This document shows positions 59,725-64,000 of a DNA stretch of 64,000 nucleotides, one piece after another (position 1 is the stretch's first letter; each line of letters begins with the position of its first letter). The notes under the pieces were generated by a model, which worked only from the letters and a program-made list of their open reading frames with translations, was not told where the DNA came from and made no database searches. This stretch comes from Nocardioides carbamazepini (GTDB taxonomy: Bacteria; Actinomycetota; Actinomycetes; Propionibacteriales; Nocardioidaceae). The stretch is taken from NCBI RefSeq assembly GCF_024614185.1, contig NZ_JAHTLF010000018.1:128429-192428 (forward strand). Reading direction: 5' to 3'. Position numbers and translations under genes: made by a program.

Positions 59725-60768
59725 TCAGTGCTTGAACCGGCCGGAACCCGAGGTCTTGAGGATGTCGTCAGCGACCTTGATCACCGTCTTGTCGCCAGCT
59801 TCCTCGACAGTCACCGTGCCATTCTGGACTGCTTCGGGGGACGCGATAACTACGGTCCCGGAGCGTGTGTCCCACCGAATGTTGGCGATCCTCGATTCGA
59901 TCAGTGACAGATCCTTCGTCATGTTCGCAGCCGGGAGGGTCCGCTGCGCGTGAGCGGTGAACGAGTCTCGGTCGACCGGGTCGAGGTAGCTCGCCGCGAA
60001 GCTGTTCACGGACAGCACGTCACGCTGACTCTGGAGCTCGGCGAGCAGTCCGAGCTGATACCGCGATCGCTTCTCCGGATCGTCTTGACGATCGATCCAC
60101 TCCTGGACGGTGTCCATGAAGCGCTGGGTAACGACCTCAGGCCGTTGCTTCCACGCGCAGCCCAGATAGGTCTCTCGGAAGTAGGTCGCGACCTCGGAGC
60201 CTGATACCTGGCGGTCGACGATGAAGCCCTCAAGCGGCTGGTCGACATCTGATGCCTTCGGGAAGAAGCCGATCTTGTAGACCTTGGACCCCTCAGTGAA
60301 GAAGAGGTTGTCGAGGAAGGTCATCGAGTAGACCAGTGCGCCATCGGGGTTCTGCTCCATCTGCGCTGACGTGCCCTTCTCGTGCTCAAGCTTCGCAACG
60401 AGGAAGACGGGCACGTCGTTGGCGCGGCCCTGGGCGACCATCAGCAAGCCCTCCGAGCCAATCCCCGGCTGAGCGGACTGAAGATTCCGCGCAAGGACCT
60501 GTGAGGCAGCGAGGAGCGTTGTCTTCTTGGACCAAACATCGCGGATGATGCCAGGCAATGTGGACATGCCGGGCTCCTCGACGACCTCCCGGCGGTGTTT
60601 CAGGGCATCGCTCAACTGACCTTGCAGGAACGTCCGCACCTGCTCTGACAACGCAGACTCCGCCTGGCTCAGCTCGGGCTCGGTTCCGGACCCCTTCGCC
60701 GCCCGCTTGATGCCATGCAGCACCACGTGATCAATACGGAGTCCTCGCACCACCTTGCTCCCTTCCAT
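59725..60768 (-). CDS. NdpA/YejK-like nucleoid-associated protein
   Basis: A protein of about 347 residues. It starts with GLRIDHVVLHGIKRAAKG and contains LLMVAQGRANDVPVFLVAKLEHE, YSMTFLDNLFFTEGSKVYKIGFF and FIVDRQVSGSEVATYFRETYLGC, a layout that fits the 37-kDa nucleoid-associated family (NdpA, YejK). It probably binds DNA or nucleoid-linked substrates. ATG 60768 follows GGAAG. It is the first gene of the two-gene operon with the RelA/SpoT protein and is divergent from 61049. The 280-bp upstream gap holds no other gene. Family assignment is from motif resemblance only. Confidence 0.65.
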   Translation of the reverse strand: MEGSKVVRGLRIDHVVLHGIKRAAKGSGTEPELSQAESALSEQVRTFLQGQLSDALKHRREVVEEPGMSTLPGIIRDVWSKKTTLLAASQVLARNLQSAQPGIGSEGLLMVAQGRANDVPVFLVAKLEHEKGTSAQMEQNPDGALVYSMTFLDNLFFTEGSKVYKIGFFPKASDVDQPLEGFIVDRQVSGSEVATYFRETYLGCAWKQRPEVVTQRFMDTVQEWIDRQDDPEKRSRYQLGLLAELQSQRDVLSVNSFAASYLDPVDRDSFTAHAQRTLPAANMTKDLSLIESRIANIRWDTRSGTVVIASPEAVQNGTVTVEEAGDKTVIKVADDILKTSGSGRFKH

Positions 60769-61048
60769 GAGCTTCCGGGTGCACGCTAGGGGCGATCCTC
60801 CGTCGGCGGTGCCTTTTCGGCACATCGCACCGGGAAAGGAGTTCTTGCTGCGCCATCATGTTCGCGGGTCTTGATCCGGTCGAGCGGGCCTCCCGGAGGC
60901 TCGCCTGCCAAGGAGCGGCCCAACTGCCCCGCCCGCACACTGAAGCCCGCTCTGCGCTTCTGGGAGGGCTTGACACATCCGACGCTCGGAGTCAGTTCAT
61001 AGTCTGTAGCATGCCGATCCGACGGCACAGCAGTAACGGAGAGGCACA

Positions 61049-61879
61049 ATGGGACGCGATCCGTGGGACTACCCGGAGTGGCATGGCTTCAAGCGGGAAA
61101 CGTCCTTGGCGACTGGCTTAGTTTGCGCCGGAGCCAACTCACTCGGACGGGCCACGTACGCGGACCTTGGTGGCTACTACGTGGCCCTGTTCGGACTCGC
61201 GAACGGCATCGAACGTCTCGGAAAACTGATCTGGGTCGTGGACTTTCGCGCAACCAACGTCCGATCTCCTACGGACGCAGAGCTTCGGAAACTCGGGCAC
61301 AAGCTCCCGGAAATCGTGAACGCCGTACGCGCTATTGATCAGAAATACTCGCTGGATCTCAGGTACCCGTACCCGGACGACGACATGACCAGCGCCGTGC
61401 TCGACGCGCTAGCAATGTTCGCGGACGCATCGCGTGGCCGATACGCAAACTTCGAGACCATCAGTGGGGCGACCAGCCCCCACGATCCCGTGACCTACTG
61501 GTGGGCGAATGTGGTCGAACCCATCCTGAACAAACACTTCCGCGGGACTGCCCGGGAAGTACGAGCCATGCGCGATGCAGCAATCGTCGAGGCCCTGATC
61601 GGTGAACACTCGATCGTCTGGCACCAAGACGAGACCGGCGACACCATTAGCGACGTCGCTCATGGAAGCTACCGGTCGTCGGAGAACGAACTGGCGCAGA
61701 AGTACGGCCGCTTGTACACGCTAAAGATCGTCAGGTGGATGAGCGAGGTCTACACCAACCTCACGAAGCCGATGTCGGGTCCGGATGGCGACCCTGCACT
61801 GTTTGGCCACTACGAGATCGTGTCGACGTTCGTCGCTCCCGATCAGTACCTGCGCGACCGAAAGCGCTGGCCGCTTTGA
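61049..61879 (+). CDS. Helical protein of unknown family, HEPN-like features
   Basis: The 276-residue protein has an N-terminal helical stretch YYVALFGLANGIERLGKLIW (about 43-62) followed by RKLGHKLPEIVNAV. This resembles the helix-ERLxK-helix and GHxL elements of HEPN-superfamily proteins in defence loci. The canonical RxxxxH RNase motif is not evident. The second half (FRGTAREVRAMRDAAIVEAL, then VRWMSEVYTNL) is also helical. GGAGAGG precedes the ATG, and TTGACA lies at 60970-60975. A hairpin follows the stop. It is the fourth gene of the island. Confidence 0.55.
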   Translation: MGRDPWDYPEWHGFKRETSLATGLVCAGANSLGRATYADLGGYYVALFGLANGIERLGKLIWVVDFRATNVRSPTDAELRKLGHKLPEIVNAVRAIDQKYSLDLRYPYPDDDMTSAVLDALAMFADASRGRYANFETISGATSPHDPVTYWWANVVEPILNKHFRGTAREVRAMRDAAIVEALIGEHSIVWHQDETGDTISDVAHGSYRSSENELAQKYGRLYTLKIVRWMSEVYTNLTKPMSGPDGDPALFGHYEIVSTFVAPDQYLRDRKRWPL

Positions 61880-61880
61880 C

Positions 61881-61903
61881 TAGTCGTGTGAGCAGCACGA
61901 CTA
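61881..61903. terminator. Hairpin at the right edge of the island
   Basis: TAGTCGTG (61881-61888), 7-base loop, CACGACTA (61896-61903), immediately after the stop at 61879 and 10 bp before the DUF2461 start. Terminator or recombination-site remnant. Confidence 0.55.
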
Positions 61904-61913
61904 CGCTTGCCGT

Positions 61914-62549
61914 GTGAGTGACTTCATTGGCTTCCCTACTGCGGCACTCGACTTCTACGACGACCTCGAGGTCGACAACACCAAGTCGTTCTGGGAGGCG
62001 CACAAGTCGGTCTACACCGAGAGCGTCAAGGCCCCGATGGTGGCGCTGACCGACGCCCTCGGCCAGGAGTTCGGCGCCGCGAAGGTGTTCCGGCCCTACC
62101 GCGACGTGAGGTTCGCGAAGGACAAGACGCCGTACAAGACCCACCAGGGCGCGTTCGTGGGCGTCGGCCCGGCGACCGGCTGGTACGTCGAGGTGGCGGC
62201 GCCTGGTGTCCGGGTGGGCGGCGGCATCTACGAGGCCTCCGGGGCCCATCTGGCCCGGCTGCGCGAGGCGATGGCCGAGGAGAGGACCGGCAAGGTCCTG
62301 CAGCGGATCCTGCGCGACCTGGAGCGCGGTGGCTTCGAGGTGGCCGGCGAGCGGCTCAAGACCGTGCCTCGCGGCTACGACAAGGAGCACCCGCGCATCG
62401 AGCTGCTCAAGATGAAGACCGTGCTGGGGATGCGGTCCTACGGCTTCGAGCCGTTCGTGCACACCGCCGAGCTGCTCGGCCGGGTCCGCGAGGACTGGCG
62501 CCGGCTGCGTCCGCTGGTGAACTGGATCGCCGACGCGATCGCCGAGTAG
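61914..62549 (+). CDS. DUF2461-family protein (intact copy)
   Basis: The 211-residue protein matches the DUF2461/TIGR02453 family: ALDFYDDLEVDNTKSFWEAH, VFRPYRDVRFAKDKTPYKTH, YVEVAAPGVRVGGGIYEAS and the C-terminal region with KTVPRGYDKEHPR. Function is unknown. The first nine codons (MSDFIGFPT) have low-GC island-type codons, whereas the truncated left copy has high-GC codons at the same place. The present start was therefore brought in by the island and the rest is host sequence. GTG 61914. Confidence 0.88.
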   Translation: MSDFIGFPTAALDFYDDLEVDNTKSFWEAHKSVYTESVKAPMVALTDALGQEFGAAKVFRPYRDVRFAKDKTPYKTHQGAFVGVGPATGWYVEVAAPGVRVGGGIYEASGAHLARLREAMAEERTGKVLQRILRDLERGGFEVAGERLKTVPRGYDKEHPRIELLKMKTVLGMRSYGFEPFVHTAELLGRVREDWRRLRPLVNWIADAIAE

Positions 62550-62632
62550 TTGGAGCAGTCGGAGTAGTCCGATCTGTTGCTCATCCTCCTGGAACGGGCT
62601 GCTCACCCAGCACACCGCTTGACCAGGTCAGG

Positions 62633-63802
62633 TCAGACGTTGCCTTGTGACCAGTCCGTCCAAGCAGCCGTGCTGGCCGGCACCTCGATGTCGGCGACCC
62701 GAGTAGAGCGCCCGACCAGTGCGGCCTCATCCACCTCGATGCCCAGTCCCGGCCCCGTCGGCACCGCGAAGGCACCGCTTTCCAGGTGCTCGAGGGTGAA
62801 GGGGTTCGAGTCGAGGATCTCGTGCCACGGCTCCGCCATCGAGTAGGGGAACTCGACCAGGCGGAGCGTCTTGAGGGCACTGGAGGCGTGCAGGTTCGCC
62901 GCGAAGGCGACCGGACCGGCGGCCGAGTGCGGCATGACCGGCACACTGGCCAGTTCGGCGAGCTCCCCGATCCGCACCATCTCCAGCAGCCCTCCGGATG
63001 TGGCCGGGTCCGGCTGGAGGACGTCGGCACGCCGGTCCCTGATCGCGCGGTCGTACTCCCCCGACATGCCGAAGTGCTCGCCGTACCCGATCGCCACCGC
63101 GGACTGATCCACCAGCCGTTGCACGCCCAGGTGCCGCTCCTGGGGGATGGGCTCCTCGAACATCGAGACCCCCAGGTCGGCCAGGGCCCGGCTGACGCGC
63201 AGGGCCGTGTCCAGGCTGTAGTGCTCGGTGCCGTCCACGAAGATGTCGACCGTCGGCCCCAGTCGATCGCGCACCTGAGCCAGGGTGGCCAGGTCCGTAC
63301 GCCAGTCCAGTCCCAGCCGGAGCTTCACCGCACCCACCCCGCGCGCCAGCCAGGGCTCGAGGTGGTGCACGTGCCAGTCGGCATCGCCCTGGAAGAGGAA
63401 GTGGCTGGAGGCGTAGACCCCGAGTCGCTCCCGGTGGCCGCCCAGCATGGTGCGCACGCTGAGCCCGTCCCGGCGACCCACCGCGTCCCACAGGGCCATC
63501 TCGACCGCGCTCACGGCGTGGCCGACCGGGCCGGCGAGCCCGGGGCGGCGCCGCAGCTCCGACTTCAGGAGACCGGCGACCTGGGGCACCGAGACCATGC
63601 CCGGTCGTCCCAGCAGCGGAGCCAGCACGTCCTGCACGATCGTGCGCAGCAGGCCGGGATGGGCAAACCCGTATCCGTCGCTCGCCTCGCCGAATCCCGT
63701 CACTCCCTGGTCGAGTCGCACCCGCACCATGGCGTGTGGCAACCCATCGAACTCGAACTCGTACACACGCAGGTCCTCGACCCTGAACGCAGGCAACGAC
63801 AT
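62633..63802 (-). CDS. Mandelate racemase/muconate lactonizing enzyme family protein
   Basis: The 389-residue enolase-superfamily protein has the N-terminal capping domain (FRVEDLRVYEFEFDGLPHAM). The barrel positions are GAVKLRLGLDW (Lys region), DIFVDGTEHY (first metal Asp), SMFEEPIPQE (second, Glu), IGYGEHFG (third, Glu) and PHSAAGPV. It abstracts a proton next to a carboxylate; the precise racemase, dehydratase or cycloisomerase activity cannot be assigned. ATG 63802 follows GGAGGAGGGGAG. Confidence 0.85.
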   Translation of the reverse strand: MSLPAFRVEDLRVYEFEFDGLPHAMVRVRLDQGVTGFGEASDGYGFAHPGLLRTIVQDVLAPLLGRPGMVSVPQVAGLLKSELRRRPGLAGPVGHAVSAVEMALWDAVGRRDGLSVRTMLGGHRERLGVYASSHFLFQGDADWHVHHLEPWLARGVGAVKLRLGLDWRTDLATLAQVRDRLGPTVDIFVDGTEHYSLDTALRVSRALADLGVSMFEEPIPQERHLGVQRLVDQSAVAIGYGEHFGMSGEYDRAIRDRRADVLQPDPATSGGLLEMVRIGELAELASVPVMPHSAAGPVAFAANLHASSALKTLRLVEFPYSMAEPWHEILDSNPFTLEHLESGAFAVPTGPGLGIEVDEAALVGRSTRVADIEVPASTAAWTDWSQGNV

Positions 63803-64000
63803 CTCCCCTCCTCCACTCCGGACCGTGACGAACGAACTCCCCGGCGACACGCGGCCGGGGCACAGCAGGCGGGGGCGGGGCCGTGGTCGGGGCCGTGGTC
63901 GGCTCGCCCGGTCCTCCGGTCGGCGGACCGCTCGGGTCCTGGAGCAGCAGCACCACCGCCACCGCGACGAGCACGACGAGCGCCACCGCGACGGTCGCGA
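63803..64000. other. Right-end region, possible minus-strand membrane-protein remnant
   Basis: On the minus strand one frame reads a hydrophobic segment (VALVVLVAVAVVLLLQ) followed by a Pro/Thr-rich stretch. This resembles a single-pass protein whose start lies beyond 64000. The frame has no stop before entering the enolase-family gene in another frame, so no coding region can be defined. Confidence 0.25.

Larger units (their letters stand above)
57285..61940. mobile_element. Lower-GC genomic island inserted in the 5' part of the DUF2461 gene
   Basis: The island is flanked by 184-bp homologous direct repeats (left 57100-57284, right 61941-62125). Codon use is visibly less G/C-biased than in neighbours, for example many T- and A-ending codons in 57408-58643 and 61049-61879. 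It carries four genes arranged A forward, B and C reverse, D forward. No integrase, transposase or tRNA junction is present, so it may have moved by homologous exchange at this gene. Its right end supplies a new start for DUF2461. Confidence 0.75.

Overview
The window is very GC-rich (roughly 70% or more over most of its length), with dense, often overlapping genes, many GTG starts and strongly G/C-ending codons. The gene set points to an actinobacterium, most likely Nocardioides or a close relative: an ECF42-type sigma factor with its DGPF partner, an NDMA-dependent alcohol dehydrogenase, IcmF, a DUF1707 protein, the bifunctional-type dCTP deaminase and an IdeR box. The genus is inferred from gene content only. 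No rRNA, CRISPR array, integrase or transposase was seen.

Layout. 0-5.8 kb: the end of an MFS exporter, a two-component 4-hydroxyphenylacetate/phenol hydroxylase (hpaB, hpaC) with a divergent AraC regulator, and an ECF42 sigma factor with its DGPF/YCII partner. 5.9-19 kb: acyl-CoA and alcohol metabolism. This comprises IcmF with a divergent MarR regulator, a GAF/Fis regulator facing an adh-MoxR-VWA operon, an aldehyde dehydrogenase with an acyl-CoA synthetase, and a 3-hydroxyacyl-CoA dehydrogenase. 19-23 kb: a GntR, holin-like, LMW-PTP operon and three envelope proteins. 23.4-27 kb: a branched-chain 2-oxoacid dehydrogenase E1alpha-E1beta-E2 operon led by a 34-codon leader ORF. 27.2-29.3 kb: a DUF1707 membrane protein and an odd Ser/Thr kinase. 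29.4-34.2 kb: a LysR-controlled ssuDCBA alkanesulfonate operon. 34-50 kb: secreted and envelope proteins (M1 peptidase, M19/amidohydrolase-like protein, beta-propeller, CocE hydrolase), a giant Fe-S oxidoreductase with a repetitive tail, a fatty acyl-CoA ligase and a ribbon-helix-helix/DUF4097 pair. 50-53.4 kb: the lower meta-cleavage pathway (hydratase, acetaldehyde dehydrogenase, aldolase) with a divergent IclR regulator. 53.5-57 kb: an iron-regulated siderophore reductase, dCTP deaminase, a GDSL esterase, tRNA-Gly(CCC) and a DUF3592 membrane protein. 57.3-61.9 kb: an island of lower GC. 62-64 kb: the intact DUF2461 gene and an enolase-superfamily enzyme.

The most unusual region is the island at 57,285-61,940. 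It sits between a truncated copy and an intact copy of the same DUF2461 gene; the two share about 184 bp at about 95% identity. It carries a winged-helix plus TIR/deoxyribosyltransferase-like protein, a two-gene operon coupling an NdpA-like nucleoid protein to an intact RelA/SpoT synthetase-domain protein, and a helical protein resembling HEPN families. The set looks like anti-phage or stress defence, and the NdpA/RelA-SpoT pair is the best candidate for an undescribed system.

Several regulatory links can be read from the DNA. A near-identical 19-20 bp palindrome precedes both icmF and the 3-hydroxyacyl-CoA dehydrogenase gene. A TGTCCAG-N3-CTGAACA box precedes both the alcohol and the aldehyde dehydrogenase units. 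A 17/19 IdeR box overlaps the start of the siderophore reductase gene. A repeat family with a 32-bp period occurs at three loci, always at gene 3' ends, where it forms hairpins and sometimes supplies the last codons of a gene.
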